Under the pieces are notes generated by a model. It was not told the origin of the DNA, searched no databases, and was given only the letters and a program-made list of their open reading frames with translations. The position numbers and the translations under genes are program-made. From assembly GCA_963726775.1 (NCBI GenBank), contig CAVSDL010000009.1:558001-622000 (forward strand): DNA of 64,000 nt. Reading direction: 5' to 3'. Within the stretch, counting starts at the first letter, position 1. Every line of letters starts with the position of its first letter. Origin of the DNA: CAIWHR01 sp963726775. Lineage in GTDB: Bacteria; Pseudomonadota; Gammaproteobacteria; Burkholderiales; Casimicrobiaceae. This document shows, one piece after another, positions 45,367 to 53,191 of this stretch.

Positions 45367-47076
45367 ATGGGCGTCGGCGCGGGTCGCGTGGCATGCATGC
45401 GCAGCCTCGCGACGCCGGCCATCCGCGCCCTCCTTCCGCCCATGCCTTTCGCACCCGATTCCGGCCTCTCCCCGGTACCCGTCGCGCCGACGATCGCCGC
45501 GGGATCGAACCTCGGCCCGTATCCGGCGGCAAATTTTCGCGTGACCGACGGTCTTTGCACCGACTGCCCGACGATTCCGCAGGCGCTCTGGTATTTCAGG
45601 CGCGAGACGATCGCCGTGTCGCAATCGGCCTCGTCGGTGGCCACCTATGCCCGTGGCGTCCATTTCGACGTGGATTTGCGAACCTGGGTCGCGGCAAGGG
45701 GAAACGGCGAGGGGCTCGACTATCCGCCACTCGTCTGGATCGCCGCGCCGCACGTCGTCTCCGGCGCGAAGCTGGCGGCGGACGCGACGGCGCTCGAAAC
45801 CGGCGCCGGGACGCTCACGTTCACGTTGACACCGAAGATTCCGTTGAACCGCTCGTATTTCGACGCGTCGTCCGCGCGATTCTTTTGCGCGCGCCCGGTC
45901 AGGGTTCGCGGCACCGTCGCGGGCGGCGGCATCGTCGCGCGCACGCTGTGGCCGGAGGATTTTCGGCTCGCCGACGCTCCCGCAATCCGTCCCCTGCCCG
46001 CTGACGCGTCGCCGGCGGCGGCGCTGCGCGAACGCATGCGCGAGGAAAAAAACGGCGGGGCACGGAGCCCCTACGCCGCGGAAACGCTGTGGCAGCGCGC
46101 GGGGAGCGACCCCGAACTCCGCGGTCGCGCGGTGCTGGCGTTCATGGTCAACGGGGCGCAGGGCGACGACGACGAGGCGCACGGCGGACATTTCGCGGTG
46201 GTCACCGGCCGCATCGCGACCGACGGCGCGATCGGTGACTGGCTCGTCAACAACTTCTACACGCTCGACGCCGAAAGTGAAAAGGGCATCATTGCGGCGC
46301 CCGTGCCGCTCGACAACTACCTCGCCGATCTCAATGCCGGGCAGGGCTGGTATCGCCCATCGTATATGGTCGTGGCCGTGCTGTCCGACGAACGCGCCAT
46401 GGCGCTCGTGCAATCGGCATTGGGGCGCGTCTACAACCAGTTCTACCGGCACCAGCTCGTCTACTACCATCCGTCGATGAACTGCACCAGCATCAGCGTC
46501 GATACGCTGCGCGTGCTGGGCTGGGACGTGCCGGCGCGCGGGCCGACGAGCCGCCTCGTCGCGTGGTCCGGGTTTCCGGTGATCGCGGCGAAGGAGCGTT
46601 CCGTCGCCAAGGCAAGAATCGCGTTCGACTATCTCTGCGAGGATCAGACGCGCCTGCTGCCCGCCGCGGCGCTGGAAGAGATCGTCGCGGGCCTTGTCGG
46701 GTTCGCAGCGCATGACCGAAGAGGTGCCAGTGCCGGCGGGCCGCTGGCGCGAATGCTGGCGCACGATCTGGACGCGATCGTCTACCTCCGGTTTCCCCAG
46801 TTTCCGTCGAGCCGGGCGTGGGGCGACGCGCCGGCCGCAACCACGTGGGAATACCGGATGCGGATACCGCCGGATCCGGCGATGGCGCAGATCGTTCCGG
46901 TTCCGCCGCGCCCGTTTCCGGACGCGCTGCGCGAATCCGACCTGCTGCCGCCGCAGCTGCCACCGTCGGCGCAAGCGGCGCGGGTCTGGGGCGTGCTGTC
47001 GGTCGTCGGAATTCCCTGGGTAATGTGGGCGGCATGGCGGCGCTGGCGGAGACTACGCCCCGTGCGTCCAGCCTGA
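45367..47076 (+). CDS. unrecognised protein with possible papain-like core and C-terminal membrane anchor
   Basis: Up to 569 residues; the true start could be a later Met (near 45397 or 45442), because a CATAAT box overlaps the first ATG. The N-terminal half is beta-rich. The middle has a conserved-looking block with His in EAHGGHFAVVTGRI (near 270), NNFYTLDAESEKG, and Cys in YYHPSMNCTSISVDTLRVLGW (near 377). This His and Cys spacing with aromatic surroundings is reminiscent of NlpC/P60 or DUF4105 (Lnb)-type papain-fold enzymes, but I cannot assign it. The end is a membrane segment followed by basic residues (VVGIPWVMWAAWRRWRRLR). No signal peptide is evident, which makes topology uncertain. 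Confidence 0.55.
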   Translation: MGVGAGRVACMRSLATPAIRALLPPMPFAPDSGLSPVPVAPTIAAGSNLGPYPAANFRVTDGLCTDCPTIPQALWYFRRETIAVSQSASSVATYARGVHFDVDLRTWVAARGNGEGLDYPPLVWIAAPHVVSGAKLAADATALETGAGTLTFTLTPKIPLNRSYFDASSARFFCARPVRVRGTVAGGGIVARTLWPEDFRLADAPAIRPLPADASPAAALRERMREEKNGGARSPYAAETLWQRAGSDPELRGRAVLAFMVNGAQGDDDEAHGGHFAVVTGRIATDGAIGDWLVNNFYTLDAESEKGIIAAPVPLDNYLADLNAGQGWYRPSYMVVAVLSDERAMALVQSALGRVYNQFYRHQLVYYHPSMNCTSISVDTLRVLGWDVPARGPTSRLVAWSGFPVIAAKERSVAKARIAFDYLCEDQTRLLPAAALEEIVAGLVGFAAHDRRGASAGGPLARMLAHDLDAIVYLRFPQFPSSRAWGDAPAATTWEYRMRIPPDPAMAQIVPVPPRPFPDALRESDLLPPQLPPSAQAARVWGVLSVVGIPWVMWAAWRRWRRLRPVRPA

Positions 47077-47237
47077 GGCCGCGCGGCGTCGGTTGGCGCG
47101 TGGTGTGCGCCGACGGCTGTGCGTCATGCCGCAGGCAGTGCGCATTCGAGACCGCCGGGACGGCGTGAAGGCCACTCTCACGGTCAGCGAATGCCGGTGC
47201 TAAAATCGGCAGCCCGCAATGCCCGGCGTGATTCAGC

Positions 47238-47801
47238 ATGTCCGTCAAGCCCAAGTCACTCCACCCCGCCGCCCATATCCAGCCGCGCGCCAATCCGGCG
47301 CGCGCGACGGCGCGCGGCAGCCGTGTTCAGAATGGCGTCTTGCTCGCCGCGTTTCCTCTGGCCATCGCCGCCTGCACCGTCAGTGAGCCGGGTCCGCCGG
47401 TGCTTCCCGGGTATGTCAATGCACCGCCCCCGCCGATGGCCGCGCCGGGCGATGCGCTGTTCACGAACACCCTCTGGTCGTGGCAGGGAACGCAGATGAG
47501 CGACGGGACGCGGATCGCGCCGGATGCGCCCGCGCGCTACACGCTCGAGTTCCAGCCCGGCGGCATGGTCAGCATCGGCGCCGACTGCAATCGCGGCACC
47601 GCCAGCTACCTGCTCAACGGCACTGCGCTGACCTTCGGACCGATTGCGACAACCCGGATGATGTGCCCCTCCGGATCACGCGACACCGAGTTCCTCAAGG
47701 GCCTCGGCGCGGTGTCGGGACAGAATTTCCGCGGCAACAATCTCATTCTCACGCTCAAGGCGGACTCCGGCTCGATGCAGTTCACCGCGCCTCTCCGCTG
47801 A
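47238..47801 (+). CDS. META-domain lipoprotein (HslJ-like)
   Basis: 187 residues. A basic N-terminal stretch is followed by a hydrophobic segment and a lipobox-like LAIAAC (Cys near 46), so the mature protein is probably lipid-anchored in the outer membrane or periplasm. After a Pro-rich linker the META domain (about 75-185) shows NTLWSWQGTQ, SIGADCNRGTASYLL and MCPSGSRDTEFLKGL, the usual HslJ/META landmarks. Its role is unknown; HslJ homologues are linked to heat or novobiocin stress. The long N-terminal region before the lipobox suggests the true start may be further in. A TAAAAT box lies at 47201-47206. Confidence 0.78.
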   Translation: MSVKPKSLHPAAHIQPRANPARATARGSRVQNGVLLAAFPLAIAACTVSEPGPPVLPGYVNAPPPPMAAPGDALFTNTLWSWQGTQMSDGTRIAPDAPARYTLEFQPGGMVSIGADCNRGTASYLLNGTALTFGPIATTRMMCPSGSRDTEFLKGLGAVSGQNFRGNNLILTLKADSGSMQFTAPLR

Positions 47802-47858
47802 CGCCGCTTCGGCGTCCGGAAGCGCAATGGCTATCGATTTCCTGGCCGACCCAACGCG

Positions 47859-48635
47859 CTACCGATGCCTGAATGCGGGCTTGCGCTTCTCGACAAACGC
47901 GCGCATGCCTTCCTTCTGGTCGTCCAGCGCGAACGTCGCGTGGAACTCGCGTCGCTCGAACAACAGCCCTTCGGCGAGCGACGACTCGTACGCGCGGTTG
48001 ATCGCCTCCTTGATCTTCAGCACCACCGGCAGCGAAAACGAAGCGATCTTCGCAGCGGCGGCGAGCGCCTCCTCTTCGAGCTTTTCGGCAGGGACGACGC
48101 GCGCGACCAGGCCGCTGCGTTCGGCCTCCGCGGCGTCGATCATCCGGCCGGTCAGGCACCAGTCCATCGCTTTCGCCTTGCCCACCGCGCGGGGCAGCCG
48201 CTGCGTGCCGCCCATCCCGGGCATCGTGCCGATCGTGATTTCGGGTTGGCCGAACTTCGCGGTGTCGGCGGCGACGATCAAGTCGCACATCATCGCCAGC
48301 TCGCAACCGCCACCCAGCGCGTAGCCCGCGACCGCGGCGATCACTGGTTTGCGCGTCGTCCGCACGGCCTCCCAGTCCTTCGTGATGTAGTTGTCGGCGT
48401 AGACCTTCTGGTAATCCCATTCCGCCATCGCGCCGATGTCGGCGCCGGCGGCGAACGCCTTGTCGTTGCCGATGATCACGATGGCGCCGACGCCCGGGTC
48501 GGCGTCGAGCGCGGCGAGCGCCTGCGCCAATTCTACGGCGAGAGCGTCATTCAATGCATTCATCCGCTGCGGGCGATTCAATCGGATCAGCCCGACACGG
48601 CCGTGGGTCTCGACGAGAATATTCTGGTAGGTCAT
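47859..48635 (-). CDS. enoyl-CoA hydratase (crotonase family)
   Basis: 258 residues with all crotonase landmarks: oxyanion-hole loops in KAFAAGADIGAM and AGYALGGGCELAMMCD, and the two catalytic glutamates (in GGGCELAM and QPEITIGTMPGMGGTQ). It hydrates trans-2-enoyl-CoA to 3-hydroxyacyl-CoA. In this context it could serve phenylacetate (PaaF-like) or general beta-oxidation; the sequence does not separate these. It is on its own, 46 bases before a deaminase remnant. Confidence 0.93.
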   Translation of the reverse strand: MTYQNILVETHGRVGLIRLNRPQRMNALNDALAVELAQALAALDADPGVGAIVIIGNDKAFAAGADIGAMAEWDYQKVYADNYITKDWEAVRTTRKPVIAAVAGYALGGGCELAMMCDLIVAADTAKFGQPEITIGTMPGMGGTQRLPRAVGKAKAMDWCLTGRMIDAAEAERSGLVARVVPAEKLEEEALAAAAKIASFSLPVVLKIKEAINRAYESSLAEGLLFERREFHATFALDDQKEGMRAFVEKRKPAFRHR

Positions 48636-48681
48636 TCCGTTCCCTGTTGCATTTGTGCAGGGGTACAGGCTTCGCAGGGTG

Positions 48682-48855
48682 CTACCGCGTCGGCCGATGC
48701 GCCCGCCACGGATAGCGCAGCAATTCCCGCAGCTTGACGATCCTGTCCGTCGCGGCCACGACGTCGGCGTCGAGGTTCGCGTGATCGACCTGGATCATGA
48801 GCTCGCGGCAGCGCCCGCACGGTGGCGTGCGGCCGCCATCGCATCCCGTGCGGGG
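48682..48855 (-). pseudogene. C-terminal remnant of a cytidine-deaminase-like gene
   Basis: 57 codons directly following, and in the same frame as, the TGA stop of the dioxygenase gene. They read GCDGGRTPPCGRCRELMIQV and end LRELLRYPWRAHRPTR. PPCGRC is the PCxxC zinc motif of cytidine deaminases and the ending resembles their C-terminal helix. The N-terminal half with the H/C-A-E catalytic motif is missing and there is no start codon before the zinc motif. This looks like the tail of a deleted gene left behind when the neighbouring dioxygenase operon was inserted or rearranged. Confidence 0.6.
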
Positions 48856-49986
48856 TCACGTCGGCCGCGCCTTCCACGAATCGACATACGCGAGGTTTTC
48901 GACCCCTTCCGGCAACGGCGCAACTTCGAGCGGAAAGCGCGTGTCGACCATCACCGCGTATTCGTCGGTCTCCTTGCGCGCGTGCTTGGCCCCGATCGCG
49001 AAAGCCTTCGGGTGCGGACCGTGCGTGAAGCCGCAGGGGTGGAACGTGACCATGCCCGGCTTGATGTTGTCGCGGCTGAAGAACTCGCCGCGATGGTAAA
49101 AGATCACCTCGTCGTAGTCGTCGTTGTTGTGAAAGAACGGGACCTTCAGTGCTCCGGGATCGGATTCGATCGGGCGCGGCGCGAACGTGCAGACGATGAA
49201 GTTCTTCCCCACGAACGTCGTATGCGCCGACGGCGGCAGGTGGTAGCGGTGGCTCATCAGCGGCCGGATGTCGCGGACGTTGATGCGCACGACGCACAGG
49301 TCGCCGTGCCAGCCGAGCGCGTCCAGCGGGCTGAACGGGTACGCGATCGTCGACAGGCTGCCCGCACGCTTGACGACGACCTTCCACGGGTCGTCGGTCT
49401 GCTGCGCCTTGAACTTCGCGTCCATCTCGGGAACGTCGAGGATCGCCGGGTCGAAGATCGCGTGCGGCCCGAGGATGCCCTTTTCCGGCAACGTATAAGT
49501 GCCTTCGGTGCATTCGACCAGCAGCATCGTCGTCGGCGCCGAAGGCGCGATCCGCCACATGCCGCCGCGGGGGATCACGATGTAGTCGCCCTCGCGATAA
49601 TCGAGCCGGCCCCAATCGCAGTAGAGCTCGCCGGCGCCGTCGTGTATGAACAGAAGCTCGTCGCCATCCTGGTTGCGCACGAGATGGTCCATCGCCGTCC
49701 CGACCTTCCAGTGGCGGATCCTGACATCGCCGTTGCTCATGAACGGCGTTGCGTCCCAGGGCGAGATTCCGGTCAAGGCAAGTTTGTTGAGGTCGTAGGC
49801 ATGCGGATTGAGCGGCCCGCTGAAGCTGTCCCACGCGGTCGGCGGATGCTTGTGGTGAAAATGCGCCGCGGGTCCGAAAAATCCCTCCTTGCCCATTTCG
49901 CGCTCGAACGTTCCCGGCGGAAGATCGGCATGGGCCTGCCGGCTGTGCGTGCCGTCGGCGCGCGGAAGGCGGATGTAGTGCTTCAT
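48856..49986 (-). CDS. homogentisate 1,2-dioxygenase-like ring-cleavage enzyme
   Basis: 376 residues of the HmgA cupin family, shorter than true HmgA (about 430-450). The iron-binding end is recognisable in KVPFFHNNDDYDEVIFYHRG and TFHPCGFTHGPHP. Other segments include DGDELLFIHDGAGELYCDWG and GDYIVIPRGGMWRI. It probably opens a hydroxylated aromatic ring with O2, but the real substrate may differ from homogentisate given the shorter length and the flavoprotein hydroxylase upstream. Its ATG overlaps the stop of the DUF2783 gene (ATGA). Confidence 0.82.
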   Translation of the reverse strand: MKHYIRLPRADGTHSRQAHADLPPGTFEREMGKEGFFGPAAHFHHKHPPTAWDSFSGPLNPHAYDLNKLALTGISPWDATPFMSNGDVRIRHWKVGTAMDHLVRNQDGDELLFIHDGAGELYCDWGRLDYREGDYIVIPRGGMWRIAPSAPTTMLLVECTEGTYTLPEKGILGPHAIFDPAILDVPEMDAKFKAQQTDDPWKVVVKRAGSLSTIAYPFSPLDALGWHGDLCVVRINVRDIRPLMSHRYHLPPSAHTTFVGKNFIVCTFAPRPIESDPGALKVPFFHNNDDYDEVIFYHRGEFFSRDNIKPGMVTFHPCGFTHGPHPKAFAIGAKHARKETDEYAVMVDTRFPLEVAPLPEGVENLAYVDSWKARPT

Positions 49987-50198
49987 TGCGCGGCTCCATG
50001 CGGCACAACGTCCTCGCGCGCGGCGGCCATCGCCGAATTGAGCACCGCCGCGTCCCCGATGTGGTTGGCAAGCAGCAGGATGAGCTTGGCGTTGACCAGC
50101 GCGCTCTCTACCTCGGTCAGGTCGCGGTGCATCTCGATCAGCTCCTGGTAGAAATCGTCCGGCGCCGGCAGATTGGATTGGGTATTCAGTGTCGCCAT
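49983..50198 (-). CDS. DUF2783 small protein
   Basis: 71 residues (MATLNTQSNLPAPDDFYQEL...), an acidic helical protein matching DUF2783, which is commonly found beside HmgA-like dioxygenases and aromatic hydroxylases. Function unknown; perhaps a small subunit or assembly factor. GGAG lies eight bases before the ATG. It sits 14 bases after the hydroxylase and its stop overlaps the dioxygenase start, so the three genes are one unit. Confidence 0.8.
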   Translation of the reverse strand: MATLNTQSNLPAPDDFYQELIEMHRDLTEVESALVNAKLILLLANHIGDAAVLNSAMAAAREDVVPHGAAQ

Positions 50199-50212
50199 GG
50201 TCGGGCTCCGCG

Positions 50213-51853
50213 TCAATCGTTGCACGTCGCGCGCGCGATCGCCGCGCGGACCACCTTCGCATCGAAGATCCGCCAGCGCGCGCAGACGTGCTGGTCCGGC
50301 CTGAACAGGTAGCAGGTGCCGGGCTTGCCGTCGTAGCGGTCGCCAAGAAGTCCACCGCTGTCCCGGATCAGGATCCGACCGTCGGCAAGACGGCCGCCTT
50401 CCTGAAGGATCCGGCATGGAATGCGCTCGCGCGCCAGCGCCGCGGCAACGTCCGTGGGCACGGCATCGCCGAACGTGAGCAGTGTGAACCCGTTGTGCAG
50501 ATAGTCGAGAAACCAGCTCGACCCCGGTCCGGTCACCGGCGCATCCGCCGCGGGCGCGCCGGGAACCATCGCGCCGGTGAACGACTCGCCGGGGCGATCG
50601 GGCGTATTGAGCGGCGATTCGGTGTGGACTCGCGGCACCGAAAGCCGGCCGCTGTTGACGAGCTTGCGCGCAAATGCGTGATGCTTGGCGAGAGCAAGCA
50701 CCGCGTCGCGAAAGGTCCGTGATGCATTGCTTTTCGGCGTGATGAAATCCGTTGCGCGTGTCGAGTTGAGGATATTTTCGTCGGCGGCCGCGATGCGCTC
50801 CACGTCGTAGCTGTCGAGCAGTCGATCCGGTGCGAGGCCATCCATCACGAATTTCAGCTTCCAGACCAGGTTGTCGGTGTCCTGAAATCCGCTGTTGGCG
50901 CCGCGCGCGCCGAACGGCGATACGATGTGCGCGGCGTCGCCCGCGAACAGCACGCGGCCATGCCGGAAATGCTGCATTCTCCGACACTGAAACGTGTAGA
51001 CGCTGGCCCACTCGATCTCGAATTCCGCGTTCGGGCCAAGCATGGCGCGCAATCGCGGCAGGATCTTCTCCGGTTTCTTCTCTTCCTCGGGATCGGCATC
51101 CCAGCCCAGCTGGAAATCCACGCGCCATATGTCGTCGGCCTGGCGGTGGAGCAGCGCCGACTGGTTCGGATGGAACGGCGGGTCGAACCAGAACCGGCGC
51201 TCCGGCGGAAAATCGGATTCCATGTGGATATCCGCGATCAGGAAGCGATCCCGGAACACCTGACCTTCGGCCTCGAGGCCCAGCATCGTGCGGACCGGGC
51301 TGCGCGCACCATCGGCGACGATCAGCCAGTCGCAGGACAACCAGTATTCGCCGTCGGGCGTGGCCACGCGCAGCAGCACGCCATCGGGTTTCGGCGCGAC
51401 GTCGACGACCTTGTGTTGCCAGCGAACCTCCGCCGACGGCAGTTCGGCGAGCCGGTCCACCAGGTACTCTTCGAGATAGTACTGCTGAAGGTTGACGAAT
51501 GCCGGCCGGTGATGACCGGCCTCGGGCTGCAGATCGAACGCGTAGACGAGTTCGCCCTTGAAATAGACCTTGCCGACCTTCCACTCCACGCCCTTCTTGA
51601 CGATGCGCTCGCCGCATCCCAGGCGGTCGAGGATTTCCAGCGCGCGTTTCGCGTAGCAGATCGCACGCGAGCCGACGCTGACCGTGTTGTCTTCATCCAG
51701 CACGACCACCGGGACGTCGCGGAGCGCGAGGTCGATCGCCGCGGCGAGTCCGATCGGGCCGCCGCCAACGATAATCACCGGACGCCGCCCCGGCGGGCGG
51801 TCCTGGTCGGGCGACCGTTCGTAGGGGTAGACGGGGTTGGTATAGGTCTTCAT
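50213..51853 (-). CDS. FAD-dependent aromatic hydroxylase (MhpA/PheA-like)
   Basis: 546 residues of the class A flavoprotein monooxygenases. FAD dinucleotide fold is PVIIVGGGPIGLAAAIDLAL, the DG motif is CDWLIVADGARSPVRTMLG, and the second FAD motif is VLFAGDAAHIVSPFGARGAN. A thioredoxin-like C-terminal domain follows, as in phenol and 3-(3-hydroxyphenyl)propionate hydroxylases. It should hydroxylate a phenolic acid using NAD(P)H and O2, preparing it for ring cleavage by the dioxygenase two genes downstream. The substrate is unknown. It is first in a three-gene operon with DUF2783 and the HmgA-like enzyme. Confidence 0.9.
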   Translation of the reverse strand: MKTYTNPVYPYERSPDQDRPPGRRPVIIVGGGPIGLAAAIDLALRDVPVVVLDEDNTVSVGSRAICYAKRALEILDRLGCGERIVKKGVEWKVGKVYFKGELVYAFDLQPEAGHHRPAFVNLQQYYLEEYLVDRLAELPSAEVRWQHKVVDVAPKPDGVLLRVATPDGEYWLSCDWLIVADGARSPVRTMLGLEAEGQVFRDRFLIADIHMESDFPPERRFWFDPPFHPNQSALLHRQADDIWRVDFQLGWDADPEEEKKPEKILPRLRAMLGPNAEFEIEWASVYTFQCRRMQHFRHGRVLFAGDAAHIVSPFGARGANSGFQDTDNLVWKLKFVMDGLAPDRLLDSYDVERIAAADENILNSTRATDFITPKSNASRTFRDAVLALAKHHAFARKLVNSGRLSVPRVHTESPLNTPDRPGESFTGAMVPGAPAADAPVTGPGSSWFLDYLHNGFTLLTFGDAVPTDVAAALARERIPCRILQEGGRLADGRILIRDSGGLLGDRYDGKPGTCYLFRPDQHVCARWRIFDAKVVRAAIARATCND

Positions 51854-51879
51854 CGCCGGCGGGCATTGGCGAAAGCTTG

Positions 51880-51973
51880 TGTCATGCCGAGCGAAGCGGG
51901 GAATCTGCTGTTTCGCCGGGCCAATATGTCACGAACAACAGATTCCTCGTCCCCTGCGCTCGTCGGAATGACA
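51880..51973. repeat. imperfect inverted-repeat element (REP/MITE-like)
   Basis: The left arm begins TGTCATGCCGAGCGAAGCG and runs into GGAATCTGCTGTT; the right arm reads AACAGATTCC and ends GTCGGAATGACA. The arms pair imperfectly across a short centre, giving a hairpin of some 90 bases. Elements with the GTCATTCCGAGCGAAG... theme are dispersed in many proteobacterial genomes. It lies between the hydroxylase start and the end of the MBL-fold gene. Confidence 0.7.
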
Positions 51974-52036
51974 CTGTGCCATTTCCATCGAGATGGCATT
52001 CTTCGGCCGCAAGCACGTTCACTTCCTTGAACTGTT

Positions 52037-52990
52037 TCACCCCTCCAGCGCTTCCCACAGGTCCTTGTCGCGCTGCGCGGTCCAGATCCGCGGGTCGCGA
52101 TGCTCGGTCGCTTCGTCGTAAGCGCGCGACACGTCGAACGGCAGGCAGTGGTCGAAAATCACCCAGTGGCCGAACTTCGGCTTCAACAGCGCATACGTGT
52201 CCCGGTACACGCTGCGCAGGTCCTTCCCCGCCTTCGCGCCGCGTTTCACGGCATCGAACATCTCGGTGACGAATGCCCGCGTGCCGTCGAGTCCGGCTTG
52301 CACCTGTGCCGGCGTCGTCAACGACGCGCCGCGGCCCGGTACCAGCTTTTGCGGCGCCAGCGCGGCGAGCGCATCGAGGGTCGCCGGCCAGTCCGTCAGG
52401 TACGCGTCTCCCGTGTACGGCGTCGCGTCATATTCGACGAGATCCCCGGAGAACAGGATCTTCTCCTGCGGCAACCACACGACCGTGTCACCCTTGGTGT
52501 GGCCGCGACCCAGCTGCATGATCTCGACCTGCAACCGGCCCATCCACAGCGTCATCCGGTGCTCGAACACGAGCGTCGGCCAGGTGAGCCCCGGCACCGA
52601 CTCGACGGCCTGAAAAAGCCGCGGAAACCGCTCGATCTCGCTCTTCATGTCGGCCTCGCCGCGCTCGACGATCAGGTCGTACGTATCGCGGCTTGCAATG
52701 ACGTGCTGCGGCCGATAGCCGGACGCGCCGAGAACGCGTACCGCGTGGTAGTGCGAAAGCGCGACGTACCGGATCGGCTTGTCGGTCACCTCGCGTATCC
52801 TGCGGATCACGTCCTGCGCCATCACCGGCGTCGCCTGGGTGTCGATGACCATCACCGCGTCGTCGCCGACCACGATGCCGGTGTTCGGATCGCCTTCCGC
52901 GGTGTACGCGTAGGCGTGGTCGGAGAGCTTGTCGAAGCTGACTTTCTTTTCGACGAGGTCGGCCTGCGAGGCGAATTTCTTGTTGCTCAT
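52037..52990 (-). CDS. metallo-beta-lactamase-fold hydrolase lacking the full HxHxDH motif
   Basis: 317 residues with the MBL fold: GIVVGDDAVMVIDTQATPVMAQ (strand with Asp), RYVALSHYHAVRVLGASGYR where the usual H-x-H-x-D-H would be, GRGHTKGDTVVWLP (third metal-site His) and KILFSGDLVEYDATPY. Only two of the four ligands of the first motif are present (HYHAVR). I recall this HYHAVR variant as a recurrent subfamily, so it may bind one metal or act differently. It probably hydrolyses a ring-cleavage product or thioester of the neighbouring aromatic pathway. ATG at 52990 chosen; Mets up to 53026 are possible. Confidence 0.75.
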   Translation of the reverse strand: MSNKKFASQADLVEKKVSFDKLSDHAYAYTAEGDPNTGIVVGDDAVMVIDTQATPVMAQDVIRRIREVTDKPIRYVALSHYHAVRVLGASGYRPQHVIASRDTYDLIVERGEADMKSEIERFPRLFQAVESVPGLTWPTLVFEHRMTLWMGRLQVEIMQLGRGHTKGDTVVWLPQEKILFSGDLVEYDATPYTGDAYLTDWPATLDALAALAPQKLVPGRGASLTTPAQVQAGLDGTRAFVTEMFDAVKRGAKAGKDLRSVYRDTYALLKPKFGHWVIFDHCLPFDVSRAYDEATEHRDPRIWTAQRDKDLWEALEG

Positions 52991-53040
52991 GGGGATCATA
53001 CTGAGCTTTGCCAAAATGGGTGACAACAGCTGCAGGAGTA

Positions 53041-53112
53041 TCGTCGTTCCCGCGAAAGCGGGAACCCAGTGTCGTGCGTCGAAAGCCGCTGGGTCCCCGC
53101 GTTCGCGGGGAC
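53041..53112. repeat. paired-hairpin repeat (REPIN-like)
   Basis: Two small palindromes, TTCCCGCGAAAGCGGGAA (53047-53064) and GTCCCCGCGTTCGCGGGGAC (53093-53112), joined by a 28-base spacer whose ends also pair (ACCCAG with CTGGGT). This inverted pair of GC-rich hairpins is the REPIN layout and may also act as a transcription terminator or mRNA stabiliser between the TRAP operon and the MBL gene. Confidence 0.75.
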
Positions 53113-53191
53113 AACAATCATTCTTGCGAAAGTGTCAATCAATCAGGTAATGATTAACAGGCGTCTTGATCACGGCTACCCGCTCACGCCG

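Noticed and set aside
48682..49986. TGA of the dioxygenase as a selenocysteine codon fusing it to the deaminase tail (selD is nearby)
   Set aside because: The dioxygenase ends naturally at the TGA, no SECIS-like hairpin follows it, and the tail is a deaminase fragment without a functional link.
52028..52043. TTGAACTGTTTCAC as an FNR-type site
   Set aside because: The half-sites deviate from TTGAT/ATCAA, and the position at the 3' end of the MBL gene and about 180 bases from the next start gives no promoter geometry.
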